Shown: in pieces, positions 17,874 to 26,322 of the stretch
Numbering within the stretch: the stretch's first letter is position 1
How the letters are laid out: each line of letters begins with the position of its first letter
NCBI RefSeq assembly: GCF_965219885.1
Contig: NZ_CBDCOT010000009.1
Location: 744,001 to 808,000, forward strand
Direction of reading: 5' to 3'
DNA length: 64,000 bases
Source of the DNA: Curvivirga sp965219885
GTDB taxonomy: Bacteria; Pseudomonadota; Alphaproteobacteria; UBA8366; Aestuariispiraceae
The notes under the pieces: generated by a model
What the model saw: only the letters and a program-made list of their open reading frames with translations
What the model was told of the DNA's origin: nothing
The model's database searches: none
Program-made: the position numbers and the translations under genes

Positions 17874-18300
17874 CTTCCTTGGTCCCTCAGAAACTAAAAT
17901 TAAGTCTTCCCACCATTAAAGCCCTGAATTTAAGTAATATTTCTATAAAATTTTATATATTTTAAAGCAAGCGCTAAATATAAGTTTTTATGGTTATTTT
18001 TTCCTGTGATTACAGCAACCTACGCTTGATTTAAGATATTTTCCGCATGAATTTGATCGCCAATCTTTGTCATACTCACACGTATTTTATTTAGAATATT
18101 TCTAATTTTTTACTCAACCATAAGAATTCCATTCAAAAATTCTTATTGAATTTCCTCTCATAAATAAATCTACCTACGAACTGTAGGGTAACTTATTTAA
18201 CTGAGCCGCAAGAAACATTGCCCTACATCAAAAACCGAAATAAATCGCATTCCTGAAATTAATTCTTAGCCATAAATCTAGTTATGAAGTTCTGATGAGG
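17874..18300. other. AT-rich intergenic region without a recognised gene
   Basis: About 430 bp between the chemoreceptor start and the pnp terminator. It must hold the chemoreceptor promoter. A loose 7-bp inverted repeat (TGTAGGG...CCCTACA, near 18182-18226) is visible. I see no coding region, RNA gene or repeat that I can support. Confidence 0.6.
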
Positions 18301-18334
18301 CACAAACAAAAAGGGCAGCCCGAAGGCTGCCCTT
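18301..18334 (-). terminator. Rho-independent terminator of pnp
   Basis: The stem AAGGGCAGCC/GGCTGCCCTT (18311-18320, 18325-18334) has a tight tetraloop. On the minus strand it is followed by TTTTGTTTGTG. It starts 26 bp after the pnp stop codon. Confidence 0.93.
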
Positions 18335-18360
18335 TTCCAAATCAGATAATCTGAAACAGA

Positions 18361-20550
18361 TTAGTCGTCTCTGCGTGGTTTACGACGTGCCTTACGAGGA
18401 CGATCTTCACCGCCTTCTTCGCCTTCGCCGCGTGGTTCACGTGCAGGTGGTTCAACTTCTTCACCTGTTTCCTGATCCACAACTTTCATGGAAAGTTTTA
18501 CTTTACCACGATCGTCAACGCCTAGACATTTCACGTATACTTCGTCACCTTCGTTACAAATGTCTGTTACTTTTTCTGTACGTGCGAATTGCAATTCAGA
18601 AATATGAACAAGACCATCTTTGGAACCCATGAAGTTCACGAATGCACCAAAATCAACAACCTTCACAACCTTACCTTTGTAGATTGTGCCTGGCTCTGGC
18701 TCAGCAACGATACCGTAGATCCAGTCGTAAGCACGTTTGCCTGCATCTGCATCAACAGCTGCGATTTTCACCGTACCATCTTCGTCGATGTCGATTTTCA
18801 CGCCTGTTTCTTCGGTGATTTCACGGATAACTTTACCGCCTGTACCGATTACGTCGCGAATTTTCTCTTTCGGGATTTGCATGGATGTGATGCGTGGTGC
18901 GTTGGAAGATACTTCCTCACGACCTGCTGTAATCGCTTTTGCCATTTCATCAAGGATATGTAGACGACCGCCTTTAGCTTGTTCCAAAGCTGTCTTCATA
19001 ATGTCTTTGGTAATGGATGTGATTTTAATATCCATTTGAAGGGATGTGATACCGTCTTCAGTACCAGCCACTTTAAAGTCCATGTCGCCTAAGTGATCCT
19101 CATCACCCAAGATATCAGACAATACAGCAACGCCATCTTCTTCTTTAATCAAGCCCATTGCGATACCCGCACATGGCTTTTGTAAAGGAACACCCGCATC
19201 CATCATCGCTAGGGATGTACCACATACTGTCGCCATAGAAGAAGAACCATTAGATTCTGTGATCTCAGATACCACGCGAACTGTGTATGGGAAGTCTTCT
19301 TTAGTTGGCATCATTGGGTTGATTGCGCGCCAAGCCAATTTACCGTGACCAATTTCACGACGACCCGGGCTACCCATACGACCAGCTTCACCAACAGAAT
19401 ATGGAGGGAAGTTATAATGCAACATGAAGTGCTGACGATATTCGCCTTCCAACGCGTCGATGATTTGCTCATCTTGGCCTGTACCCAATGTTGTAACAAC
19501 CAACGCCTGTGTTTCACCACGTGTGAATAATGCAGAACCATGTGTACGGTCAATCACGCCAACTTGGCAATCGATCGCACGAACATCAGCCAAGCCACGA
19601 CCGTCAATACGACTGCTTGTTTTGATGATGTTGCCACGAACGATGTCAGACTCAAGACCTTTGAACAATTTGCCAGCCAATTCAACGTCTAGCTCTTCTT
19701 CTTCCAGTTTAGCCATTGCAGCTTCTTTAACTTCTGCAATTGCCGCTTGGCGATCTTGTTTAACGATGATGCCATAAGCATCACGTAGGCCAGCTTCAGC
19801 CAATTCTGTCAAACGTGCTTTAACAGTTTCTTTTGCTGGATCTTCTTCTGGCATGTCATATGGCTCTTTTGCCGCTTCTTCTGCCAAGGAGATGATCAAG
19901 TCGATTACTGGTTGGAAAGCATCATGACCGAAATCAACTGCCTCAAGCATTGTTGCTTCGGACAATTCCTGTGCTTCGGATTCAACCATCAACACGCCTT
20001 CAGTTGTACCAGCAACCACCAAATCCAACTCAGACTTTTCCATATCGGATTCAGATGGGTTCAATACCAACTCACCGTCGATACGACCAACACGTGCCGC
20101 ACCGATTGGGCCAAGGAATGGCGCACCGGAAATTGTCAAAGCGGCAGATGCACCGATCATCGCAACGATATCTGGATTTGTTTCCAAATCGTGGCTCATC
20201 ACTGTTGTCACAACTTGTGTTTCGTTACGGAAACCGTCGATGAACAATGGACGGATTGGACGGTCGATCAAACGACTTGTAAGTGTTTCTTTCTCAGATG
20301 GACGGCCTTCACGTTTGAAGAAACCACCTGGAATTTTACCCGCTGCGAATGTTTTTTCTTGGTAATTCACAGTGAGTGGGAAGAAGTCTTGGCCCGGCTT
20401 AGCTGCTTTTGCAAATACAGCTGTACATAGCAATTTTGTACCACCATATGTGATCAATACCGCACCATCAGCTTGACGTGCGATACGACCTGTTTCGATG
20501 GTCAATGTACGACCAGCCCATTCAATAGACTTTGTAACTACGTTAAACAT
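18361..20550 (-). CDS. pnp: Polynucleotide phosphorylase
   Basis: This 3'-5' phosphorolytic exoribonuclease takes part in RNA decay. At 729 residues it has two RNase PH domains (the second with the FPPYSVGEAGR and GRREIGHG active-site segments), a KH domain about 555-615 (IGTGGKVIREITEETG) and an S1 domain about 620-690 (GKVVKVVDFGAFVNF). The tail is rich in Arg, Gly and Glu. ATG 20550 follows AAAGGAAAATT. A 411-bp gap with a terminator-like hairpin separates it from rpsO, so it probably has its own promoter and a structured leader. Confidence 0.97.
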   Translation of the reverse strand: MFNVVTKSIEWAGRTLTIETGRIARQADGAVLITYGGTKLLCTAVFAKAAKPGQDFFPLTVNYQEKTFAAGKIPGGFFKREGRPSEKETLTSRLIDRPIRPLFIDGFRNETQVVTTVMSHDLETNPDIVAMIGASAALTISGAPFLGPIGAARVGRIDGELVLNPSESDMEKSELDLVVAGTTEGVLMVESEAQELSEATMLEAVDFGHDAFQPVIDLIISLAEEAAKEPYDMPEEDPAKETVKARLTELAEAGLRDAYGIIVKQDRQAAIAEVKEAAMAKLEEEELDVELAGKLFKGLESDIVRGNIIKTSSRIDGRGLADVRAIDCQVGVIDRTHGSALFTRGETQALVVTTLGTGQDEQIIDALEGEYRQHFMLHYNFPPYSVGEAGRMGSPGRREIGHGKLAWRAINPMMPTKEDFPYTVRVVSEITESNGSSSMATVCGTSLAMMDAGVPLQKPCAGIAMGLIKEEDGVAVLSDILGDEDHLGDMDFKVAGTEDGITSLQMDIKITSITKDIMKTALEQAKGGRLHILDEMAKAITAGREEVSSNAPRITSMQIPKEKIRDVIGTGGKVIREITEETGVKIDIDEDGTVKIAAVDADAGKRAYDWIYGIVAEPEPGTIYKGKVVKVVDFGAFVNFMGSKDGLVHISELQFARTEKVTDICNEGDEVYVKCLGVDDRGKVKLSMKVVDQETGEEVEPPAREPRGEGEEGGEDRPRKARRKPRRDD

Positions 20551-20680
20551 AATTTTCCTTTTCTTAACATCAAATAGATCAGTACCCCCTATGGGTCCTG
20601 ACTTTTTGAAAGAAGAAAGTGAATGAAAACTAATTCAGTCTCAGAGCCGTGTTGGCGTATCTATGTGAAATACTTTGTCA

Positions 20681-20753
20681 GGTCCGGTGCGCTTCATCGC
20701 CCAATCCACCTCATAATAACTTGGGTGGTTGGATGGGGGAGCGGGCCGGAACC
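20681..20753 (-). promoter_or_regulatory. Long imperfect hairpin in the pnp leader (candidate RNase III/PNPase autoregulatory element)
   Basis: The 411-bp gap between rpsO and pnp contains nested complementary segments. The outer arms are GGTCCGG (20681-20687) and CCGGAACC (about 20746-20753). The inner arms are CCAA-T-CCACC (20701-20710) and GGTGGTTGG (20724-20732), with a single bulge and a 13-nt loop. E. coli pnp mRNA has a leader hairpin that is cut by RNase III and used for autoregulation. An equivalent role here is inferred from position and shape only. Confidence 0.45.
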
Positions 20754-20904
20754 GTTCCACATAAATATGTCAACACGACCATTTTTAGGTCTTTGGGTGA
20801 ACCCGAGGCTGATTTAAATCCCGTTCGCCAATCCTTCTTTCATTTTTATCCAGCTTAATTAAGCTGAATGGTCCATAGCTATACCAGATTTGTTACAGAA
20901 ATAT

Positions 20905-20946
20905 AGCTATAGAAATAAACAGGGCGCAGAATTTTTCTGCGCCCTG
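20905..20946 (-). terminator. Hairpin terminator after rpsO
   Basis: An 11-bp perfect stem CAGGGCGCAGA/TCTGCGCCCTG (20920-20930, 20936-20946) with a 5-nt loop. On the minus strand it is followed by the T-rich GTTTATTTCTATAGC. It lies 16 bp after the rpsO stop. It probably ends most rpsO transcripts before pnp. Confidence 0.8.
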
Positions 20947-20961
20947 TCGAAAGCTCTTCGC

Positions 20962-21231
20962 TTAGCGGCGAATGCCCAATTTCGCGATAAGGTCTTTGTA
21001 ACCTTGCTCGTTTTTCTTTTTCAAGTAATCAAGCAAGCTACGACGCTTACCAACCATTACAAGCAAACCACGACGAGAGTGGAAATCTTTTTTGTGAGAT
21101 TTCAAATGCTCTGTCAGGTTAGAAATGCGCTCTGTCAAAATCGCGATTTGTACTTCAGGAGATCCTGTATCACCAGATTTAGCTTGGTTGTCAGCGATCA
21201 CTTCAGCTTTGCGTTCAGCAGTAATGGACAT
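20962..21231 (-). CDS. rpsO: 30S ribosomal protein S15
   Basis: The protein has 89 residues, the universal length. It carries the S15 signature LKSHKKDFHSRRGLLVMVGKR and the DTGSPEVQIAILTERI start. It binds 16S rRNA early in small-subunit assembly. It lies 11 bp after truB in the order truB-rpsO-pnp found in most bacteria. Confidence 0.98.
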   Translation of the reverse strand: MSITAERKAEVIADNQAKSGDTGSPEVQIAILTERISNLTEHLKSHKKDFHSRRGLLVMVGKRRSLLDYLKKKNEQGYKDLIAKLGIRR

Positions 21232-21242
21232 AATGTCTTCCT

Positions 21243-22184
21243 TTATACGGTATCTTGATAAACAAAAACCCGTGTCGGTTTGATCTCTCCCCTACTGTAA
21301 GTCACTAGCGCAAGCGCCCGTTTCTTGAACAAAGCAAGGGCCGTGTCACCGTCCTTCAGGTCGGCAATACGATCCAAATCAACCTTTCGGAGAAGGGTTA
21401 CAGCCTGACCATTTCGTAGTCTCAAGGCTTCACCTTCTTCTAAAGACAACGCCGGGATACCGTCCAGCGCTGCTTCTATGGGGAGCAATAGTTCCCCAAA
21501 TTCCACGGCGTTATGCGCCTTTTTTTCGAAATCTTCAAGTAAAATCGCATCTTTTTCTTCAAAAGGACCGATTTTTGTTCGACGTAAGGTCGTCAAATGA
21601 CCGACAGTCCCCATGGCTTCCGCCAAATCACGCCCTAAGGACCGTACATAAAACCCTTTTCCACATGTCACTTCAAAGAAGGCATGGTCAGCATCTATCA
21701 CTTTGATTAGCTTGATTTCTTTCACATAAGCAGGACGAGATTTCATCTCAACTTCTTCGCCTGCACGTGCTAGATCATAAGCCCGTTTCCCATCAATTTT
21801 AAGCGCGGAGAATTTTGGCGGCACCTGTTCAATATTACCAACAAATTGTGGGATCGCTGCCAACATTTCTTCTTCTGTTGGACGTTTGTCAGATATGGCA
21901 ACAACCTCACCTTCCAAATCAAGTGTGTCGGTCACCTCACCAAATTTCAACGTAAACTGATAAGTTTTAATCCCATCCATTACATAGGATACGGATTTAG
22001 TCGCCTCTCCAAAGGCCAAAGGCAGCAATCCGGTGGCAAAAGGATCAAGTGTGCCGCCATGCCCCGCTTTTTGTGCATTTAACGCACGACGCGCCTTTCC
22101 AACAATCGGGGTGGAGCCAATACCGGCAGCCTTATCAATAATCACCCAGCCATGCACCGGGTTCCCTTTTTTCTTGCGACCCAT
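21243..22184 (-). CDS. truB: tRNA pseudouridine-55 synthase
   Basis: It forms pseudouridine 55 in the T-loop of tRNAs. At 313 residues it has motif GHGGTLDPFATGLLPLAFG, with the catalytic aspartate in TLDP, and the segment GKGFYVRSLGRDLAE. The C-terminal PUA-like domain is present. Its usual partner rbfA lies 6.5 kb away: the neighbour upstream on this strand is a VOC protein gene 78 bp off. truB must therefore have a new promoter or ride with that gene. Confidence 0.96.
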   Translation of the reverse strand: MGRKKKGNPVHGWVIIDKAAGIGSTPIVGKARRALNAQKAGHGGTLDPFATGLLPLAFGEATKSVSYVMDGIKTYQFTLKFGEVTDTLDLEGEVVAISDKRPTEEEMLAAIPQFVGNIEQVPPKFSALKIDGKRAYDLARAGEEVEMKSRPAYVKEIKLIKVIDADHAFFEVTCGKGFYVRSLGRDLAEAMGTVGHLTTLRRTKIGPFEEKDAILLEDFEKKAHNAVEFGELLLPIEAALDGIPALSLEEGEALRLRNGQAVTLLRKVDLDRIADLKDGDTALALFKKRALALVTYSRGEIKPTRVFVYQDTV

Positions 22185-22262
22185 AAATTCTCGCTACTCA
22201 TATTTCGTCAATCACGTGAAGGCAGACACATAAAGGCCCTATCTTTGAAACTCAAGAATAAT

Positions 22263-22637
22263 TTATTTGGGCTCATGCATGACATGTAACTTATTCCCAT
22301 CTAAATCACGGCAATAAGCACCATAATAGTTAGGTCTATAGCGATAACCTGGATCACCTTCATTTTTTCCACCGAGCTCTAAAGCCAAGCGATGGAATTC
22401 TTCTACCATTTCGTTACTGGTAGCTTGAAAGGTCACCTGCGTGCCATTGCCAAAGGTCGCAGGCTTTTGGTTGAAAGGTTTTGTAACCCAGAAGCAACTA
22501 GAACCACCATGCGGTCCATAACCAATTTCTATGTCATCCGCCATAAGGCGTACCATTTCAATAGTATCCAGAAGCTTATCATAAAATTCACCCGCTTCTT
22601 TAAGATTGTTGGTTCCAAGTACAACACCAAACAGCAT
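22263..22637 (-). CDS. VOC-family (glyoxalase/bleomycin-resistance fold) protein
   Basis: A 124-residue single-domain VOC protein with paired beta-alpha-beta-beta-beta modules. The ending YGAYCRDLDGNKLHVMHEP is the typical closing motif with the metal-site glutamate replaced by H/M-rich residues. Substrates of this fold range from methylglyoxal adducts to antibiotics. Nothing here picks one. It is the last gene of the accessory block before truB and reads in the same direction. Confidence 0.8.
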   Translation of the reverse strand: MLFGVVLGTNNLKEAGEFYDKLLDTIEMVRLMADDIEIGYGPHGGSSCFWVTKPFNQKPATFGNGTQVTFQATSNEMVEEFHRLALELGGKNEGDPGYRYRPNYYGAYCRDLDGNKLHVMHEPK

Positions 22638-22896
22638 GATCTTTCCTTATTGAAATGGAATTAAGATTAGTCTCGCTATCCAGTTATAAACAGAGTCCAT
22701 ATATTTTCATCTCTCCAAACCTGATAACAAAGAAGCGATACGGATACTTAACCTGCAAAGCAAGTATGTTTTGAAAATATCAATTAATAGAATAACTTAA
22801 AATATCAATATTAGAATAATCTATTTTAGATAGATTTAATATAAATTTTCCGCTATAAGTGATTGCAAAGGCTGCATGAAAAGAGGGGGAATTTTT

Positions 22897-23337
22897 ATGG
22901 ACAATCTTAATGCATTTCTGACCCATGATGTTATAGAAAATCTCGGTAAAGTCATTTTACTCGCAATGGTCCTTGAACGATCCTCAGCCTTGCTTTTTGA
23001 ATCACGTTGGTGGAAGCAAGCGAAAGAAAAATTCCCAAATTTACTCTCTAAATCATTCGTCAGTTTTCTGGTGTCATTAGGAATCTGTTACCAAATTAAT
23101 TTCGATATCCTCGTCAGCTTTACGACAGCTGCCACGCCCACTTGTTCAACATCATTAGGTATGATTGTTACAGCCGCCCTAATCGCAGGAGGCAGTAAAG
23201 GCGCAATAAGATTGTTTCAGGGATATCTAGGCTTTAGCCAAGAGGCTGTACGCAATCATGTAAAACAAACTGCCGAAATCGCAGGAAAACCCGCAGCAAC
23301 AAGCCAACAAGAAAACAAGGCAAAATCAGACCAGTAA
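22897..23337 (+). CDS. Hypothetical membrane protein paired with a DUF2235 hydrolase
   Basis: A 146-residue protein starting at ATG 22897, chosen because GAGGGGGA lies 5-10 bases before it (an ATG at 22876 would put that site inside the gene). It has about three hydrophobic stretches: residues 13-30, 56-72 and 83-105 (GMIVTAALIAGGSKGAIRLF). The C-terminus is Lys/Gln-rich and probably cytoplasmic. No family was recognised. The next gene, 22 bp downstream on the same strand, encodes a DUF2235 hydrolase, so the two probably work together. Confidence 0.65.
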   Translation: MDNLNAFLTHDVIENLGKVILLAMVLERSSALLFESRWWKQAKEKFPNLLSKSFVSFLVSLGICYQINFDILVSFTTAATPTCSTSLGMIVTAALIAGGSKGAIRLFQGYLGFSQEAVRNHVKQTAEIAGKPAATSQQENKAKSDQ

Positions 23338-23359
23338 AAATCGTTATGGGAGAAAGCAT

Positions 23360-24460
23360 ATGAGTAAAAAAATTATTATCTGCTTTGACGGCACGGCAAA
23401 CGAACCTGAAGACGCTCATCAAAGAGATTTAGGAAATGGTCGCGTGGAAGACGACGGCATCAGTAATGTTTTAAAGCTCTATTTTTTGCTCGGTGGACGC
23501 CTAAAAAATTTGAATAAAACCAGTACTGCTGCCGGCGCATCCTCTAAATTTCCCAATCAATATGTATATTATTTTCAAGGCGTAGGAACCTATGGAGGGT
23601 TTTTCCGCAAATTCATAAATATGACCTTGTCTCCAACTTGCAGTGATGTAGATGAAATTATCGGTTTAGGGGCAAAGGCCATCTCAAACACCTACCAACC
23701 TGGTGACGAGATTTATCTGTTTGGCTTTAGTCGAGGAGCTGCAATCGCACGAAAATTTGCAAGTTTAGTAAAAAAATACATTCCAGAAGACTCTTCTGAA
23801 CCTGTCATTCGATTTATGGGGGTTTTTGATACAGTCATTTCATTTAATGCACCCAATTTAAGCCGTGAGGAAAACGCCTATTCAAAAGTGAAATTTGAAA
23901 ACGGAAACCGAGTATCTGAAAATGTGGAAGAAGCTCTTCATCTTGTCTCACTTGATGAACAGCGATTGGCATTTCGTCCAACGTTAATGCAAGCAGAATC
24001 TCGTGTGACTGAAATTTGGTTTCCAGGTGTCCATAGTGATATCGGTGGCGGGTATTTTCATGATGGCCTATCTGATATAACCCTTCAATTCATGTGTGAG
24101 GAGATGAAGCGTAGAAAATTGAATATGGCTTTTCGTACGCCTCAAAAAATAGCCCAGAAGGAGTTCAAGAATAATAAATACGGACTTGGCCCAGAAGATA
24201 TTGAAATCATCCCACGAGTAGATGGTAAACTTCATTGGCATAAACGTCCTGCAAATGCCTTTTTAAAAAATAGAAACATACTGAAATGTATCAGCGGGGC
24301 CGATGCCAGCTCCAACCAAAAGCCACTTATCCATACTTCCGCTTTTCAGCGAGCCCAAAAGTTTAATGATTATTATCCAACCGCACTTAATGAGGGTCAA
24401 CTTTATCAAGAAGTTAACGATAAGGGGAAGATACAAAAAGTCAGCACGGCGAAATTCTAG
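23360..24460 (+). CDS. DUF2235 alpha/beta hydrolase (Tle1-like phospholipase family)
   Basis: A 366-residue protein with the DUF2235 signature set. It has FDGTANE at the N-terminus, a nucleophile elbow GFSRGA with S124, D157 in VFDTV, and the motif WFPGVHSDIGGGY with H225. This fold includes the type VI effector phospholipase Tle1, fungal homologues and many uncharacterised proteins. I see no PAAR, VgrG or MIX sequence here or nearby. A small membrane protein is encoded just upstream on the same strand. Role: a lipase or esterase of unknown target. Confidence 0.82.
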   Translation: MSKKIIICFDGTANEPEDAHQRDLGNGRVEDDGISNVLKLYFLLGGRLKNLNKTSTAAGASSKFPNQYVYYFQGVGTYGGFFRKFINMTLSPTCSDVDEIIGLGAKAISNTYQPGDEIYLFGFSRGAAIARKFASLVKKYIPEDSSEPVIRFMGVFDTVISFNAPNLSREENAYSKVKFENGNRVSENVEEALHLVSLDEQRLAFRPTLMQAESRVTEIWFPGVHSDIGGGYFHDGLSDITLQFMCEEMKRRKLNMAFRTPQKIAQKEFKNNKYGLGPEDIEIIPRVDGKLHWHKRPANAFLKNRNILKCISGADASSNQKPLIHTSAFQRAQKFNDYYPTALNEGQLYQEVNDKGKIQKVSTAKF

Positions 24461-24466
24461 TTGAAA

Positions 24467-24967
24467 TCATGCGATCATCTTAAGGTTTGCCTGATAATCT
24501 TTGGATAAACGAGATAAAATATCCATCAGGTCAGCACCTCCCGAATTATGGTCCAGTTCAGCCAATAGGGATTTTGCACTATGTTCCAGTTTTAAGAATA
24601 CTTCTTCAAATACATGGGTCATCTCTTTGGCATCACATACATAACGTGCTGGATCCGTTAATCCCCAATGTAATGACACAGGGTTTCCGGACCAAGCAGG
24701 TGCGTCCAGCAAGGCCGCATTATCACAAACCGTGATCACGGCATCAAATTCAGGCAAGTTATCATCTTCCCAACTTTTTGAAGACAAGTCTTCATAAGAA
24801 ATGCCATGGCGATACAGACAGGCTTCCGCACCCATATTCACATCGCCAACCGGATGGGTACCTGCACTGTAAGCCGTAATTAATCCATGTCCATAATGAT
24901 TAAAAATAGCTTCAGCCAGGATACTGCGACAACTGTTGCCGGTGCAGACAAATAGAATATTAAACAT
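24467..24967 (-). CDS. Low-molecular-weight phosphatase / ArsC-like arsenate reductase
   Basis: A 166-residue protein with the LMW phosphatase P-loop C8-x5-R14 (VCTGNSCRS) near the N-terminus. ATG 24967 is chosen because GGGAGTG precedes it. Arsenate-reductase features follow: AGTHP, TVCDNAA and HWG..DPA. The family's third redox cysteine, normally in a VCP segment after CDNAA, is replaced by alanine (LLDAPAW), so thioredoxin-coupled arsenate reduction is uncertain. No arsR, arsB or acr3 lies nearby. The gene converges on the DUF2235 gene with a 6-bp gap. Confidence 0.75.
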   Translation of the reverse strand: MFNILFVCTGNSCRSILAEAIFNHYGHGLITAYSAGTHPVGDVNMGAEACLYRHGISYEDLSSKSWEDDNLPEFDAVITVCDNAALLDAPAWSGNPVSLHWGLTDPARYVCDAKEMTHVFEEVFLKLEHSAKSLLAELDHNSGGADLMDILSRLSKDYQANLKMIA

Positions 24968-25099
24968 GTTACTCACTCCCAAAGAAAAATTATTTTATGA
25001 ATTAGGAGCAGCTCTTATATAAGTTTTATGTAATGTATTTGTGACGGTTTGGTTTTACAATTATGTCACCAAAGATAATTACTCTCTTTAATTATACTA

Positions 25100-25138
25100 T
25101 TTAAAATTGAACCTCGATCCACAGAAAGGATCGAGGTT
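25100..25138 (-). terminator. Hairpin downstream of the VOC gene at 25172
   Basis: An 11-bp perfect stem AACCTCGATCC/GGATCGAGGTT (25110-25120, 25128-25138) with a 7-nt loop. On the minus strand it is followed by CAATTTTAAAT. It lies 34 bp after the VOC stop codon. Confidence 0.7.
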
Positions 25139-25171
25139 ACAAAAGTATTCGAACAATCATTTTAAAATGTT

Positions 25172-25591
25172 TTAGGCAGAGAGAGCAGTATATTGCTCCT
25201 GAAATTCTGCAGATGGTGGGATCAACTTGATCACATCAATCATTGCCCCGGCCGGGTCAGTCATAATGAAATGGCGCTGCCCCCAATCCTCATCTCTCAA
25301 TTCAAGTTTAATCGACATATTGGCGGCTTTCATTCTGTTATAAAAATCATCTACATCTTCAACTTCAAAATTCAGGATTACACCCTGGGCTTGTTGACGT
25401 AACATCTCTGGTACGGATGGATGATCCGATTTAACAAAAGCCAAATTCACATATGGCTGTTCTTTCATAGTTAGATGCACATACCAATCACTGTCAAAAC
25501 CAACTTCGAAACCAAAATGCGTTTGATAGAAATCTGACATTTCCTGCACGTTATTCACACATAGAACCGGATAATAGCTAGAGATTTTCAT
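25172..25591 (-). CDS. VOC-family protein, divergent from a TetR-controlled operon
   Basis: A 139-residue single-domain VOC protein (start YYPVLCVNNVQEMSDFYQ; closing DPAGAMIDVIKLI). It lacks the double-cysteine site of the C-As lyase ArsI, so the nearby ArsC-like gene does not make it an arsenic gene. Two TetR-type operators lie in the 164-bp gap between it and tag-tetR-MFS, so it is probably a member of the TetR regulon. Its function may be binding or detoxifying the compound that the exporter handles. Confidence 0.78.
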   Translation of the reverse strand: MKISSYYPVLCVNNVQEMSDFYQTHFGFEVGFDSDWYVHLTMKEQPYVNLAFVKSDHPSVPEMLRQQAQGVILNFEVEDVDDFYNRMKAANMSIKLELRDEDWGQRHFIMTDPAGAMIDVIKLIPPSAEFQEQYTALSA

Positions 25592-25623
25592 AATTTCCTC
25601 CTGTAAATCTCGAAATTTTATCT

Positions 25624-25642
25624 TATAGACATTTTGTCTGTA
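25624..25642. promoter_or_regulatory. TetR-type operator 1
   Basis: TATAGACA-TTT-TGTCTGTA is a palindrome with one mismatch and a 3-nt centre. It is the first of two sites, with centres 26 bp apart, in the gap between the VOC gene (minus strand) and tag-tetR-MFS (plus strand). Confidence 0.7.
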
Positions 25643-25649
25643 TATTATT

Positions 25650-25668
25650 TATAGACAATCTGTCTATA
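25650..25668. promoter_or_regulatory. TetR-type operator 2
   Basis: TATAGACA-ATC-TGTCTATA has perfect 8-bp arms around a 3-nt centre and the same half-site as operator 1. The regulator encoded at 26323 is the obvious candidate to bind both and repress the two divergent units. Confidence 0.75.
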
Positions 25669-25755
25669 TGTCAATATGCTAATTTTTAGTTTCAAATCTG
25701 GATGAAAAATGCCAGAAAAATAGCGCTGATTTTAGCTTTAGGAAATGGGTGTAAA

Positions 25756-26319
25756 ATGAAGAGATGCGACTGGTCGGAATCAAATCCGTTAGAAACAAAA
25801 TATCACGACGAGGAATGGGGCGTACCTGTTCACGATGATCGGCTTTTGTTTGAGATATTGGTTTTGGAAGGTATGCAATCCGGTTTAAGCTGGGCAACCA
25901 TCCTTGCCAAAAGATCAGGATACCAAGAAGCCGTTGATAATTTCGATGCCGCCCAAATTGCCACCTATGGCGAAGATAAAATTCAAGCTTTACTGCAGGA
26001 TGAGCGTGTGGTTCGCAATAAATTAAAAGTGAATGCGATTATCAGTAATGCCAAAGCTTTCCTGAAAATACAGGAAGAACATGGAAGCTTTGATACGTAT
26101 ATATGGTCCTTCGTGCAGCATGAACCTATCATCAATAACTGGCAAAAAGTTGAAGATGTACCGGCTGTCACACCAATTGCAGAAGATATGAGTAAGTCAC
26201 TCAAAAAACAGGGTTTCAAATTTGTCGGACCAACCACCTGCTATGCTTTCATGCAAGCGGTCGGCATGGTGAATGATCATCTCGTAGATTGTTTCCGGTA
26301 TCACGAGGTTCAGAAATAA
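25756..26319 (+). CDS. tag: DNA-3-methyladenine glycosylase I
   Basis: This base-excision repair enzyme removes 3-methyladenine. ATG 25756 gives 187 residues beginning MKRCDWSESNPLETKYHDEE, matching the E. coli start, so the upstream ATG at 25702 is rejected. The zinc-site residues C4 and H17 and the C-terminal VNDHLVDCF are visible, along with the segments EGMQSGLSWATIL and GFKFVGPTTCYAFMQA. It is the first gene of a unit with tetR (3-bp gap) and an MFS exporter, an unusual setting for this repair gene. Confidence 0.95.
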   Translation: MKRCDWSESNPLETKYHDEEWGVPVHDDRLLFEILVLEGMQSGLSWATILAKRSGYQEAVDNFDAAQIATYGEDKIQALLQDERVVRNKLKVNAIISNAKAFLKIQEEHGSFDTYIWSFVQHEPIINNWQKVEDVPAVTPIAEDMSKSLKKQGFKFVGPTTCYAFMQAVGMVNDHLVDCFRYHEVQK

Positions 26320-26322
26320 GAG

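Noticed and set aside
19912..20430. A 172-residue open frame on the plus strand antisense to pnp
   Set aside because: It lies wholly opposite the strongly conserved pnp gene, is rich in Cys/His/Trp as antisense frames usually are, and has no ribosome site or family match.
23360..24460. Type VI secretion effector call for the DUF2235 protein
   Set aside because: No VgrG, PAAR, Hcp or adaptor sequence is in the window, so family membership alone does not support secretion.
25172..25591. ArsI-type C-As lyase, because it is near an ArsC-like gene
   Set aside because: The paired cysteines required for ArsI are absent, and a separate TetR operator region ties the gene to the exporter unit.
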